This document shows, one piece after another, positions 27,670-36,130 of a stretch of DNA of 64,000 bases. Source of the DNA: Lysobacter sp. S4-A87 (GTDB lineage: Bacteria > Pseudomonadota > Gammaproteobacteria > Xanthomonadales > Xanthomonadaceae). The stretch covers positions 310,001 through 374,000 of the forward strand of contig NZ_CP093341.1 of the NCBI RefSeq assembly GCF_022637455.1, in the 5' to 3' direction. A model generated the notes under the pieces. It saw nothing but the letters and a program-made list of their open reading frames with translations. It had not been told where the DNA came from and ran no database searches. The translations under genes were made by a program, and so were the position numbers. Each line of letters starts with the position of its first letter. Within the stretch, counting starts at the first letter, position 1.

Positions 27670-28568
27670 TGTCGGTTCGGATTCGCAAAGCTGTTTTTCC
27701 GGTGGCCGGTCTGGGCACCCGCTTTCTCCCCGCGACCAAGACGGTTCCCAAGGAAATGCTGCCGATCATCGATCGGCCGTTGATCCAGTACGCCGTTGAC
27801 GAAGCCGTGGAAGCCGGCTGTGACACGCTGGTGTTCGTCACCAACCGTTACAAGCATGCCGTTGCCGACTACTTCGACAAGGCCTACGAGCTCGAACAGA
27901 AGCTCGAGCAGAGCGGCAAGACCGAACAGCTGGAACTGATCCGCAACGTGCTGCCCAAGGGCGTGCGCGCCGTGTTCGTGACCCAGACCGAAGCGCTGGG
28001 CCTGGGGCACGCCGTGCTCTGTGCCAAGCCGGTGATCGGCGATGAGCCGTTTGCGGTGCTGCTGCCGGATGACCTGATCTGGAATCGTGGCCCCGGCGCG
28101 CTGACGCAGATGGCCGACGCCGCACAGGCGTCCGGTGCCAGCGTCATTGCCGTGCAGGACGTGCCGCGGGACCAGACCGGCAGTTACGGCATCGTCGCCA
28201 CCGACGCATTCCAGGGTCGCCAGGGTCGCATCAATGCGATCGTCGAGAAGCCCAAGCCCGAAGTGGCGCCGAGCACGCTGGCCGTCGTCGGCCGTTATGT
28301 GCTCAATCCGCGCATCTTCACCCTGCTGGAAACCACCACGCCGGGGGCCGGCGGCGAGATCCAGCTGACCGACGCGATTGCCGCGCTGCTCAAGGAGGAG
28401 GCGGTCAACGCCTACCGTTTCCAGGGCACCCGTTTCGACTGCGGTACCCACATCGGCCTGATCGAAGCGACCATCCGGTATGCGCTCGATCACGAGAAGC
28501 TCAGCGACTCGGCGCGCCAGCTGATGCAGAACGCACTGGCCGAACTGGGCGTCGAAGAACTCGGCTGA
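27669..28568 (+). CDS. galU: UTP-glucose-1-phosphate uridylyltransferase
   Basis: Nucleotidyltransferase of 299 aa that makes UDP-glucose for LPS, exopolysaccharide and trehalose synthesis. The signature GLGTRFLPATKTVPKEMLPI is at residues 14-33, followed by YAVDEAVEAGCD, TQTEALGLGHAVLCA, LLPDDL and the YVLNPRIFTLLE region with GGEIQLTDAI. ATG 27669 overlaps the dehydratase stop (TGATG), and an in-frame TTG one codon earlier is less likely. It shares a transcript with the LPS-related genes before it. Confidence 0.95.
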   Translation: MSVRIRKAVFPVAGLGTRFLPATKTVPKEMLPIIDRPLIQYAVDEAVEAGCDTLVFVTNRYKHAVADYFDKAYELEQKLEQSGKTEQLELIRNVLPKGVRAVFVTQTEALGLGHAVLCAKPVIGDEPFAVLLPDDLIWNRGPGALTQMADAAQASGASVIAVQDVPRDQTGSYGIVATDAFQGRQGRINAIVEKPKPEVAPSTLAVVGRYVLNPRIFTLLETTTPGAGGEIQLTDAIAALLKEEAVNAYRFQGTRFDCGTHIGLIEATIRYALDHEKLSDSARQLMQNALAELGVEELG

Positions 28569-28598
28569 GTCTGCGTTGCGTTCGGAGCGAAGCCGGTC

Positions 28599-28940
28599 AT
28601 GAGCGAGCAGGGCACCATCACCTGGGGCGATTTCGAGAAGGTGATGATCTGTGCCGGTACGGTGCAGCGCGTCGAGCCCTTTCCGGAAGCACGCAAGCCC
28701 GCGTGGAAACTGTGGGTCGACTTCGGTCCGCACGGCGTGCGCAAGACCAGCGCGCAGATCAAGGACCTCTACGCGGCGGAAGACCTGGTCGGCCGGCAGA
28801 TTGTCGGCGTGATCAATTTTCCGCCGAAGCAGGTCGGCCCGTTCGTGTCGGAATTCCTGCTGACCGGATTTCCCACCGAGGATGGCGTGGTGGTGACCGC
28901 GATCGAGCGTCCGGTTCCCGACGGGACGCGCCTGGCCTGA
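28599..28940 (+). CDS. csaA: CsaA-type tRNA-binding chaperone domain protein
   Basis: Single-domain protein of 113 aa with the tRNA_bind OB fold. The motif ITWGDFEKVMICAGTVQRVEPFPEARKPAWKLWVDFG, followed by GVRKTSAQI, GRQIVGVINFPPKQVGPFVSEFLLTGF and a conserved D-G stretch, matches CsaA, a dimeric protein that binds tRNA and shows chaperone or export-assisting activity in Bacillus. It has its own Shine-Dalgarno-like sequence 30 bp after galU and ends just before a bidirectional terminator. A role in protein export in this organism is inference. Confidence 0.88.
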   Translation: MSEQGTITWGDFEKVMICAGTVQRVEPFPEARKPAWKLWVDFGPHGVRKTSAQIKDLYAAEDLVGRQIVGVINFPPKQVGPFVSEFLLTGFPTEDGVVVTAIERPVPDGTRLA

Positions 28941-28963
28941 AGCAGGCGGCAACGGGAAACGAA

Positions 28964-28989
28964 AACGGGCAGCCCTTGGGCTGCCCGTT
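28964..28989. terminator. Bidirectional Rho-independent terminator between csaA and fadA
   Basis: A perfect 12-bp stem (28964-28975 with 28978-28989) lies between the convergent csaA and fadA genes. On the minus strand it is followed by TTTTCGTTT, so it terminates the fad operon well. In the plus direction the tail is short (TTCTG). Confidence 0.8.
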
Positions 28990-29010
28990 CTGCTTGCAGG
29001 CCTTGCAGCC

Positions 29011-30219
29011 TCAGAGCGCTTCGAAGATGCCCGCCGCGCCCATGCCCGTGCCGATGCACATGGTCACCATGCCGTACTTGAGCTGGCGACGACGCAGGCC
29101 GTGCACGATGGTCGCGGTGCGGATCGCACCGGTGGCGCCGAGCGGATGGCCGAGCGCGATCGCACCGCCGAGCGGGTTGACCTTGGACGGGTCCAGGCCG
29201 GAGTCGCGGATCACCGCCAGCGCCTGTGCTGCAAACGCTTCGTTGAGCTCGATCCAGTCCAGCTGGTCCTTGCTCAGCCCGGCCTGCTTGAGAGCCTTGG
29301 GGATCGCGGCAATCGGGCCGATTCCCATCACTTCCGGACGCACGCCGGCGACCGAGAAGCTGACGAAGCGTGCGAGCGGGGTCAGGCCGTAGTCCTTGAT
29401 CGCCTGTTCGGAAGCCAGCAGCACCGCGCCGGCGCCGTCGCTCATCTGCGAGCTGTTGCCGGCGGTGACGCTGCCGCCGAACTGGGCGTTGCGGAACACC
29501 GGGCGCAGCTTGGCAAGGCCTTCAATCGACGAATCCGGGCGCGGACCTTCGTCGATCTCGATGATCGACTTCTTGACGCGGATGGCATTGCCACCGAGAT
29601 CGGGGATGCGCGAGATCACTTCATACGGGCTGATCTCCGACTTGAACTCGCCAGCCTGGATAGCGGCCATCGCCTTCTGGTGCGAGGCCAGTGCGAAGGC
29701 ATCCTGGTCCTCGCGCGAGACCTTCCATTCCTCGGCGACCTTCTCGGCGGTGATGCCCATGCCGTAGGCGATCGCGACGTTCTCGTCCTTGGCGAACACC
29801 TGCGGGCTCAGAGCGACCTTGTTCCCCATCATCGGCACCATCGACATCGACTCGGTGCCGCCGGCGAGCATCAGGTCCGAGTTGCCCAGGCGGATCTGGT
29901 CGGCCGCCATCGCCACGGCCTGCAGGCCCGACGAGCAGAAGCGGTTGATGGTCTGCGCAGCGATGGTATTGGGCAGGCCCGCGAGCAGCGCGCCGATGCG
30001 CGCCACGTTCATGCCTTGCTCGCCCTCGGGCATGGCGCAGCCGATGATCGCGTCGTCGATGCGGCCCAGGTCGATGCCCGGGGCCTGGGCGACGACCGAG
30101 CGCAGCACGTGCGCGAGCATTTCGTCGGGACGGGTGTTGCGGAAGACGCCGCGCGGTGCCTTGCCGACCGGAGTGCGGGTGGCGGCGACGATGTAGGCGT
30201 CCTGGATCTGCTTGGTCAT
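29011..30219 (-). CDS. fadA: Acetyl-CoA C-acyltransferase (3-ketoacyl-CoA thiolase)
   Basis: Thiolase of 402 aa that performs the last step of fatty acid beta-oxidation, cleaving 3-ketoacyl-CoA to acetyl-CoA and a shortened acyl-CoA. The nucleophilic cysteine is C95 (NRFCSSGLQ), and the second catalytic pair is H358 (GHPLGATGA) with C388 (CIGTGMGAA). The fold motif GGTESMSMVP is also visible. ATG 30219 is preceded by AGGACAT. It lies 26 bp downstream of fadB and probably forms the trifunctional-type FadBA complex with it. Confidence 0.94.
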   Translation of the reverse strand: MTKQIQDAYIVAATRTPVGKAPRGVFRNTRPDEMLAHVLRSVVAQAPGIDLGRIDDAIIGCAMPEGEQGMNVARIGALLAGLPNTIAAQTINRFCSSGLQAVAMAADQIRLGNSDLMLAGGTESMSMVPMMGNKVALSPQVFAKDENVAIAYGMGITAEKVAEEWKVSREDQDAFALASHQKAMAAIQAGEFKSEISPYEVISRIPDLGGNAIRVKKSIIEIDEGPRPDSSIEGLAKLRPVFRNAQFGGSVTAGNSSQMSDGAGAVLLASEQAIKDYGLTPLARFVSFSVAGVRPEVMGIGPIAAIPKALKQAGLSKDQLDWIELNEAFAAQALAVIRDSGLDPSKVNPLGGAIALGHPLGATGAIRTATIVHGLRRRQLKYGMVTMCIGTGMGAAGIFEAL

Positions 30220-30245
30220 TTCGATATGTCCTGTGTCGTCGTCGC

Positions 30246-32621
30246 TTAGTTACGCAGCGGCTTGCCGGTCTTGAGCATGTGCGCGATGCGCTCCTGCGTC
30301 TTGGGCATCTGCGCCAGTGCGACGAAATGCTCACGCTCGAGCTTGAGCAGCCATTCCTCGTCGACCAGTGCACCGCGGTCGACTTCGCCGCCGCACATGA
30401 CGGTGGCGATGCGCGTGGCGATCTCGTAGTCGTGCGGCGAGATGAAGCGGCCTTCCAGCATGTTCACCAGCATCATCTTGAAGGTGGCGATGCCGACGTC
30501 GCCGGCAACCTGGATGCGGCGGGCGGGCAGGGGCGGGCGGTAGCCGGACTCGGCCAGCGCGCGTGCCTGCTGGCGCGCCACGTGCAACAGTTCGAAGGCG
30601 TTGAAGACGACGCTGTCGCTGTCGCGGGCGAGCTTGAGTTCGCGCGCTTCGAAGGCCGAGGTCGAGACCTTGCCCATCGCAACGCTCTCGAATGCGGTCT
30701 TGAGCTGGGCGAACACGTCGCCGCCCGGGCCCGCCGCTTCGGAAGCGCGCACGGCGAACTCCTTCAGGCCGCCACCGGCCGGCAGCAGTCCGACGCCGGC
30801 CTCGACCAGGCCGATGTAGCTCTCAAGCGAGAACACGGATCGCGCAGCGTGCATCTGGAACTCGCAGCCGCCACCCAGTGCCAGGCCGCGCACGGCGGCA
30901 ACCACCGGCACCAGCGCGTACTTGATGCGCTGGCTGGTGGCCTGGAAGTTGGCGACCATCGCCTCGAAACCGTTGACGTCGCCGGCCTGCAGCAGGCCCA
31001 GCGCGCCGGCGAGGTCGGCACCGGCGGAGAAGGGTTCCTTCGGCTGCCAGATCACCAGGCCGGCGAAGTCGCGCTCGGCGATGCCGACCGCTTCCTGCAG
31101 GCCGTTGAGCACGTGGTCGTTGACCGTGTGCATCTTGGTCTTGAAGCTGACCACGGCGATGTCGTCGCCCTCGTCGGCCCACATGCGGATGCCTTCGTTC
31201 TCGAAGACCGTGCGGCCCTGCGAGAACTTCTCACCCAGCAGCGGATCCGGGAAGCGCTGGCGCGCATAGACGGGATTGGACGAGCGCGGCACGTTGGCAT
31301 TGCGGGCCGGGCTGAAGCTGCCGTCGGCCGAATGCACGCCGGCGCGGCCGTCGAACACCCAGTTCGGCAGCGGCGCGCTGCTCATCGCCTTGCCGGCGAC
31401 GATGTCCTCGGCGATCCAGTCGGCGACCTGCTTCCAGCCGGCGGCCTGCCAGGTCTCGAACGGGCCGAGCGACCAGCCGTAGCCCCAGCGCATGGCGAAG
31501 TCGATGTCACGCGCGGTGTCGGCGATCGACTCCAGGTGGAAGGCGCTGTAGTGGAAGGTGTCGCGGAAGATCGCCCACAGGAACTGCGCCTGCGGGTGCG
31601 CGCTGGCGCGCAACGCGGCGAACTTCCTGGCCGGGTCCTTCTCCTTGAGCAGGCCGGCCACTTCCGGATCGAGCTCGCCGGCCGAGGCGCGATAGTCCTG
31701 CGCCTTCAGGTCCAGCACGAGGATGTCCTTGCCGCGCTTGGTGTAGACGCCGGCGCCGGTCTTCTGGCCCAGCGCGCCCTTCTCGATCAGCGCCGACAGC
31801 CACTTGGGCGCCTTGAAGTAGCTGTGCCACGGGTCTTCCGGCAGCGTGTCGGCCATGGTCTTGATGACGTGCGCCATCGTGTCCAGGCCGACCACGTCGG
31901 CGGTGCGGAACGTCGCCGACTTCGGGCGCCCGATGGCCGGGCCGGTCAGCGCGTCGACGGTGTCGAAGCCCAGGCCGAACTGCTCGGTGTGGTGCATGCC
32001 CGCCAGCATCGAGAACACGCCGATTCGGTTGCCGATGAAGTTCGGGGTGTCCTTGGCGATCACCACGCCCTTGCCCAGGGTGGTGGTCAGGAAGGTTTCC
32101 AGCGACTCGAGCACGTCGTCGTCGGTGGTTTTGGCCGGAATCAGCTCGGCCAGGTGCATGTAGCGCGGCGGGTTGAAGAAGTGCACGCCGCAGAAGCGGT
32201 GGCGCAGCTGCTCGGGCAGCACTTCGGCCAGCTTGTTGATGCCCAGGCCCGAGGTGTTGCTGGCCAGCACGGTGTGCCCGGCCACGAACGGGGCGATCTT
32301 CTTGTACAGGTCCTGCTTCCAGTCCATCCGTTCGGCGATGGCCTCGATGATCAGGTCGCAGCCGCGCAGCTGCTCCAGCCCGGTCTCGTAGTTGGCCGCG
32401 GTGAGGCGCTCTGCCAGGGTCTTGCTGGCGAGCGGGGCGGGGCTGAGCTTGCCGAGGTTGGCGATGGCCTTGGCGACGACGCCGTTGGGGTCGCCTTCCT
32501 TCGCGGGAAGGTCGAACAGCACGGTGTCGACACCGGCGTTGGTCAGGTGCGCAGCGATCTGCGCGCCCATCACGCCGGCACCGAGGACGGCGACGCGGCG
32601 CACAAGCAGTTTCTTAGACAT
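30246..32621 (-). CDS. fadB: 3-hydroxyacyl-CoA dehydrogenase/enoyl-CoA hydratase, FadN-like domain order
   Basis: Bifunctional beta-oxidation enzyme of 791 aa. The 3-hydroxyacyl-CoA dehydrogenase comes first (LGAGVMGAQIAAH near residue 13, HFFNPPRYMHL, PNFIGNRIGV), and a crotonase/enoyl-CoA hydratase domain lies at about residues 480-680 (FSAGADL, then ALGGGCEFQMHAAR, GLVEAGVGLLPAGGG). This order is reversed relative to E. coli FadB and resembles Bacillus FadN. ATG 32621 is chosen over a TTG at 32630. An AAGGA sequence stands about 10 nt before the ATG. It sits between the tetR regulator (43 bp upstream) and fadA. A PsrA-like operator overlaps its Shine-Dalgarno region. Confidence 0.92.
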   Translation of the reverse strand: MSKKLLVRRVAVLGAGVMGAQIAAHLTNAGVDTVLFDLPAKEGDPNGVVAKAIANLGKLSPAPLASKTLAERLTAANYETGLEQLRGCDLIIEAIAERMDWKQDLYKKIAPFVAGHTVLASNTSGLGINKLAEVLPEQLRHRFCGVHFFNPPRYMHLAELIPAKTTDDDVLESLETFLTTTLGKGVVIAKDTPNFIGNRIGVFSMLAGMHHTEQFGLGFDTVDALTGPAIGRPKSATFRTADVVGLDTMAHVIKTMADTLPEDPWHSYFKAPKWLSALIEKGALGQKTGAGVYTKRGKDILVLDLKAQDYRASAGELDPEVAGLLKEKDPARKFAALRASAHPQAQFLWAIFRDTFHYSAFHLESIADTARDIDFAMRWGYGWSLGPFETWQAAGWKQVADWIAEDIVAGKAMSSAPLPNWVFDGRAGVHSADGSFSPARNANVPRSSNPVYARQRFPDPLLGEKFSQGRTVFENEGIRMWADEGDDIAVVSFKTKMHTVNDHVLNGLQEAVGIAERDFAGLVIWQPKEPFSAGADLAGALGLLQAGDVNGFEAMVANFQATSQRIKYALVPVVAAVRGLALGGGCEFQMHAARSVFSLESYIGLVEAGVGLLPAGGGLKEFAVRASEAAGPGGDVFAQLKTAFESVAMGKVSTSAFEARELKLARDSDSVVFNAFELLHVARQQARALAESGYRPPLPARRIQVAGDVGIATFKMMLVNMLEGRFISPHDYEIATRIATVMCGGEVDRGALVDEEWLLKLEREHFVALAQMPKTQERIAHMLKTGKPLRN

Positions 32622-32627
32622 GTTATG

Positions 32628-32641
32628 CAAATCCTTGTTTG
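32628..32641 (-). promoter_or_regulatory. PsrA-like operator at the fadB start
   Basis: CAAATCCTTGTTTG is a near-palindrome (CAAAT, 4-nt spacer, GTTTG). It matches the operator at 33325-33338 in 12 of 14 bases and has the same 4-nt spacing. It lies 7 bp before the fadB ATG, covering the AAGGA sequence. Such CAAAC/GTTTG half-sites are known for PsrA of Pseudomonas. Confidence 0.5.
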
Positions 32642-32664
32642 TACAAGACTTTAAGGCTTTGAAG

Positions 32665-33297
32665 TTAACGCTTGGGTTCGACCTTGAAGCCGGCAGCGGC
32701 GAAGTGGATCAGCTCGCGGGCCGCACGCTCACGATGCGCCGCTTCGGTGACACCGGCGGGACGCTTGATCAGACCGAAGTCGGCCATGGCATAGGTCAGG
32801 GCGCCGGCGAGGAAATCCAGTCGCCAGTACAGTTCTTCCTTGCTCAGGCCCGGCACGCAGGCGGCAATGGCCTTGCCGAAATCGCGCAGGACGTGGCCGT
32901 AATGGTCGGACAGGAACTTGCGCAGACCGTCGTTTTTTTCCGCATAGGCACGGGCAACCACACGGACGAAGGCACCGCCGCCGTGGCGGTCCTGGGCCAT
33001 CGCCAGGGCCGGCTGCACGAAGGCGGCGAGGATCGGCTCGAGTTCGCCCGGATGCTGTTCCATGGCGGTTTTCAGGGCGCCCAGTCGCTGCGCGCTCATC
33101 TCGTCCATGCGTCGGCGGAAGACCTCGTTGACGAGGTTCTCCTTGCTGCCGAAGTGGTAGTTGACCGCGGCGATGTTCACGTCGGCGCGGCTGGTGACCT
33201 GGCGCAGCGAGGTCCCGGTGAAGCCGAACTGTGCGAACAGTTCCTCGGCGGCACCAAGGATGCGGTCCTTGGTGGAGAAGTGGGCGGTGGCAGCCAT
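32665..33297 (-). CDS. TetR-family fatty acid regulator, PsrA-like
   Basis: TetR-type repressor of 210 aa. The DNA-binding part (residues 10-60) reads STKDRILGAAEELFAQFGFTGTSLRQVTSRADVNIAAVNYHFGSKENLV, close to Pseudomonas PsrA, which senses long-chain acyl groups and controls beta-oxidation genes. The C-terminal helices form the ligand domain. ATG 33297 is chosen because AGGA lies upstream. An in-frame TTG 30 bp earlier is less likely. It is the first gene of an operon with fadB and fadA, and a perfect operator palindrome lies 26 bp before its start, so autoregulation is likely. Similarity to PsrA is by eye, not by search. Confidence 0.8.
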   Translation of the reverse strand: MAATAHFSTKDRILGAAEELFAQFGFTGTSLRQVTSRADVNIAAVNYHFGSKENLVNEVFRRRMDEMSAQRLGALKTAMEQHPGELEPILAAFVQPALAMAQDRHGGGAFVRVVARAYAEKNDGLRKFLSDHYGHVLRDFGKAIAACVPGLSKEELYWRLDFLAGALTYAMADFGLIKRPAGVTEAAHRERAARELIHFAAAGFKVEPKR

Positions 33298-33322
33298 GTA
33301 CGGTCCTGGGTCGGCGGTCTGA

Positions 33323-33340
33323 ATCAAACGCTTGTTTGAT
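33323..33340 (-). promoter_or_regulatory. Perfect palindromic operator of the psrA-like fad operon
   Basis: ATCAAAC (33323-33329) and GTTTGAT (33334-33340) are exact inverted arms around GCTT, 26 bp before the regulator ATG. The core CAAAC-N4-GTTTG fits the PsrA type of TetR operator. A related copy lies at the fadB start. Confidence 0.7.
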
Positions 33341-33422
33341 CCTAGTCGGGGGCGGCTGAACCGTCAACGGCGGAGTTCGCCGGCGCGACTGTCCGGGCGT
33401 GCAAAAGGGGCCGTCTTTCCGC

Positions 33423-33428
33423 TAGAAT
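33423..33428 (+). promoter_or_regulatory. Probable -10 element of ndk
   Basis: TAGAAT in the context GCTAGAATTA is the same -10 sequence as in the tRNA operon promoter at 55633-55638. The -35 region is weak (TGCAAA at 33400-33405 with a 17-bp spacer), so the assignment rests on the -10 match. Confidence 0.45.
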
Positions 33429-33447
33429 TACCGGAGCCTTGTGGGCT

Positions 33448-33473
33448 AAACCCGCGTTCCGACGCGGGTTTTT
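33448..33473 (+). terminator. Terminator-like hairpin in the ndk leader
   Basis: A perfect 10-bp stem, AAACCCGCGT (33448-33457) with ACGCGGGTTT (33462-33471), has a 4-nt loop and runs into TTTTT (33469-33473). It lies about 13 nt after the predicted start site and 57 bp before ndk, so it would stop transcription early or act as an attenuator. Confidence 0.65.
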
Positions 33474-33530
33474 CTGTTATCCTCGGGCGCGAACCCACGG
33501 TTCGGCTGCCCGCCTACCCGGAGAAATTCC

Positions 33531-33956
33531 ATGGCGCTGGAGCGCACCCTTTCCATCATCAAGCCCGACGCCGTCGCCAAGAACGTCATCGGTGAGATCT
33601 ACACCCGCTTCGAGAAGGCCGGCCTGAAGGTCGTCGCCGCGAAGATGAAGCACCTGTCGAAGCAGGAAGCCGAAGGCTTCTACGCCGTGCACCGCGAGCG
33701 CCCGTTCTTCAGCGCGCTGGTCGAGTTCATGATCTCCGGTCCGGTGATGATCCAGGTCCTCGAAGGCGAGGGCGCCATGCTCAAGAACCGCGAGCTGATG
33801 GGCGCCACCAATCCGAAGGACGCCGCGCCGGGCACGATCCGCGCCGACTTCGCCGACAGCATCGACGCCAACGCCGTGCACGGTTCGGACAGCGTCGAGA
33901 ATGCCGCCGTCGAAATCGCGTACTTCTTCCCGGCCACCAGCGTCTACGGCCGCTGA
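33531..33956 (+). CDS. ndk: Nucleoside-diphosphate kinase
   Basis: Enzyme of 141 aa that balances nucleoside triphosphates by moving phosphate from ATP to other NDPs. It starts [18 protein letters not shown] and contains the catalytic histidine H117 in ANAVHGSDS, with R-N-x-MGATNP and a C-terminal AYFF. Length and motifs are standard. It lies upstream of rlmN with 19 bp between them. A terminator-like hairpin precedes it in the leader, which may adjust its expression. Confidence 0.96.
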   Translation: MALERTLSIIKPDAVAKNVIGEIYTRFEKAGLKVVAAKMKHLSKQEAEGFYAVHRERPFFSALVEFMISGPVMIQVLEGEGAMLKNRELMGATNPKDAAPGTIRADFADSIDANAVHGSDSVENAAVEIAYFFPATSVYGR

Positions 33957-33975
33957 TAGCGACATCGAAAAGGCC

Positions 33976-35277
33976 ATGACCACGCAACGCGACACCATCG
34001 AACTCCACCTCGCTGACGCAGGCACCGCGGCGGCGACGGAGTCGGCTGTCGCGACTGCGCCGGTCGTCGCCGGCCGCGCGGTCGAGCCGGGCAAGGCGAA
34101 TCCGGATCCGAATCCGAATCCGAATCCGGTCCCGACCGGATCGCGGACCAACCTGTTCGACCTCGACCGCGTCTCGCTCGAGCGTTTCTTCGAAGAGACG
34201 CTCGGCGAGAAGAAGTTCCGTGCGCACCAGGTGATGAAGTGGATCCATCACCGCTACGTCACCGACTTCAACGACATGACCGACCTGGGCAAGGCGCTGC
34301 GCGCCAAGCTCGAGCAGCACGCAGTCGTGCAGGTTCCGCAGGTCGTGTTCGACAAGGCGTCCACCGACGGCACCCACAAGTGGCTGCTGGGCATGGACCC
34401 GAAGAACGCCATCGAAACGGTGTTCATCCCCGACAAGGGGCGCGGCACGCTGTGCGTGTCCTCGCAGGTCGGCTGCGCGCTCAACTGCACCTTCTGCTCG
34501 ACCGCGACCCAGGGTTTCAACCGCAACCTGTCGACCGCCGAGATCATTGGCCAGGTCTGGGTGGCGGCGCGCCACCTGGGCAACGTCCCGCACCAGCAGC
34601 GCAAGCTGACCAACGTGGTGATGATGGGCATGGGCGAGCCGCTGGCGAATTTCGACAACGTCGTGCGCGCCATGAGCATCATGCGCGACGACCTGGGCTA
34701 CGGCCTGGCCAACAAGCGCGTGACCCTGTCGACCGCCGGCATGGTGCCGATGATCGATCGCCTCGGCGAGGAGAGTGACGTGTCGCTCGCGGTCTCGCTG
34801 CATGCGCCCAGCGACGAGCTGCGCAACGAACTCGTGCCGCTCAACAAGAAATACCCGATTGAGCAGCTGATGGAAGCCTGCGTGCGCTACGCGCTGCGCA
34901 AGCGCGGCAGTTCGGTCACGTTCGAATACACCCTGATGAAGGGCGTCAACGATCAGCCGCAGCATGCGCGCCAGCTGTTGCGCCTGTTGCGCCAGTTCGA
35001 CAATGCGGTGCAGATGAAGGACGCCGCGAAGGTCAACCTCATCCCGTTCAACCCGTTCCCGGGCACGCGCTACGAGCGTCCGGACGAAGTGGCGATCCGC
35101 GCCTTCCAGAAACTGCTCAACGACGCCGGCGTGATCGCGCCGGTGCGCCGCACCCGCGGCGACGACATCGATGCCGCCTGCGGCCAGCTCAAGGGCCAGG
35201 TCATGGATCGCACGCGTCGCCAGGCCGAATTCCGCAAGCAACTGCAGGCGCAGGGGCTGGGCGATGAAGCAGCCTGA
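33976..35277 (+). CDS. rlmN: Dual-specificity 23S rRNA/tRNA adenine-C2 methyltransferase
   Basis: Radical SAM enzyme of 433 aa that methylates A2503 of 23S rRNA and A37 of some tRNAs. The CX3CX2C cluster is C167, C171 and C174 (CALNCTFC), and the C-terminal methyl-carrier cysteine is C402 (DAACGQL). Motifs GMGEPL, TLSTAG and [10 protein letters not shown] are present. The N-terminus is about 40-50 aa longer than in E. coli and is acidic, Ala-rich and includes a Pro-Asn repeat encoded by a hexanucleotide repeat (34099-34134). ATG 33976 follows AAAAGG. A later start would leave a more typical length, so the extension needs checking. pilF overlaps its end by 14 bp. Confidence 0.92.
   Translation: MTTQRDTIELHLADAGTAAATESAVATAPVVAGRAVEPGKANPDPNPNPNPVPTGSRTNLFDLDRVSLERFFEETLGEKKFRAHQVMKWIHHRYVTDFNDMTDLGKALRAKLEQHAVVQVPQVVFDKASTDGTHKWLLGMDPKNAIETVFIPDKGRGTLCVSSQVGCALNCTFCSTATQGFNRNLSTAEIIGQVWVAARHLGNVPHQQRKLTNVVMMGMGEPLANFDNVVRAMSIMRDDLGYGLANKRVTLSTAGMVPMIDRLGEESDVSLAVSLHAPSDELRNELVPLNKKYPIEQLMEACVRYALRKRGSSVTFEYTLMKGVNDQPQHARQLLRLLRQFDNAVQMKDAAKVNLIPFNPFPGTRYERPDEVAIRAFQKLLNDAGVIAPVRRTRGDDIDAACGQLKGQVMDRTRRQAEFRKQLQAQGLGDEAA
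34099..34134 (+). repeat. Hexanucleotide tandem repeat within rlmN
   Basis: Six 6-bp units, four of them AATCCG plus the variants GATCCG and GTCCCG, encode alternating N/D and P residues ([12 protein letters not shown]) at about residues 42-53 of RlmN. Because the unit is two codons long, slippage would change length without shifting the frame. Confidence 0.7.
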
Positions 35278-36130
35278 CGTCCGACTCGTAGGCATCACCC
35301 GAGGCGGCAGTGGCCGCCGGACGCTTCGTTTTTGCCTGTTTGCCGTGACGGTGCTGGTAGCCTCCAGCGCCTGCAGCCGGCTGACGTTCGTCCGCCAGGA
35401 CTTCAGTCGCGGCGACACTGAGCAGGTCGCCCGCACGGTCGAGGTGAGCGACGACAAGCGCGACAAGGCCTCCAATGCCCGCGTCTTCCTGCAGCGGGCC
35501 CAGGGGAAGTTGATTGCCGGCGACTACCCGGGCACCGAGCGCGATGCGCGCCAGGCCCTCAAGATCGATCCGCGTTCGGTCGACGCCTACACCCTGATGG
35601 GGGCTGCCGCCGAGCGCAGTGGCGCGACCGCGCAAGCAGGCGAGCATTACCGTCGGGCGGCCGAACTTGCGCCGACCAGCGGCGGAGCCCTCAACAACTA
35701 TGGCGTCTGGCTGTGCGGCCAGGGCCAGGCGGCGGAATCGCTGAGCTGGTTCGACCGCGCGCTCGCCGACACCAGTTATCAGACTCCGGCGATGGCCTTG
35801 GCCAACGCCGGCAGCTGCGCACTCCGGGCAGGGCAGGACGCACGCGCTGCCCGCCACCTGCGTGACGCCATCGCCCTGGATCCGTCCAACCCGGTTGCAT
35901 TGGGGGCCCTGGCCGAACTGGAATTCCGCCAGGGCAGGGCATTCGAGGCCCGGGCATTTTCCGAGCGCCGCCTGGCGGCAGCACCGGCAGACCGCAATGC
36001 GTTGTTGCTTGCGTCACAGATCGAGCAAAAACTCGGCGACACGGCAGCCGCCGCAAGATACGTTCAGCGAATGAGGGCGGAGTTCCCTGAGACGCAGGGC
36101 TCCGGCATGGGGGATGACGGAAGGCGATGA
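35264..36130 (+). CDS. pilF: Type IV pilus biogenesis/stability TPR lipoprotein PilF
   Basis: TPR protein of 288 aa that in Pseudomonas and Neisseria (PilF/PilW) helps the PilQ secretin insert and multimerise in the outer membrane. After a basic N-terminus and a hydrophobic core, a lipobox-like VASSAC/SRL marks a possible lipidation cysteine, though serine at -3 is unusual. TPR repeats run from about residue 80 to 260 (for example [13 protein letters not shown] and [11 protein letters not shown]). ATG 35264 follows CAGGGGC, overlaps the end of rlmN and thus couples the two. rodZ overlaps its stop (ATGA). Confidence 0.85.
   Translation: MKQPDVRLVGITRGGSGRRTLRFCLFAVTVLVASSACSRLTFVRQDFSRGDTEQVARTVEVSDDKRDKASNARVFLQRAQGKLIAGDYPGTERDARQALKIDPRSVDAYTLMGAAAERSGATAQAGEHYRRAAELAPTSGGALNNYGVWLCGQGQAAESLSWFDRALADTSYQTPAMALANAGSCALRAGQDARAARHLRDAIALDPSNPVALGALAELEFRQGRAFEARAFSERRLAAAPADRNALLLASQIEQKLGDTAAAARYVQRMRAEFPETQGSGMGDDGRR

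Noticed and set aside
30156-32654. An 832-codon plus-strand frame opposite fadB
   Set aside because: It mirrors fadB codons, has no Shine-Dalgarno sequence and no domain.
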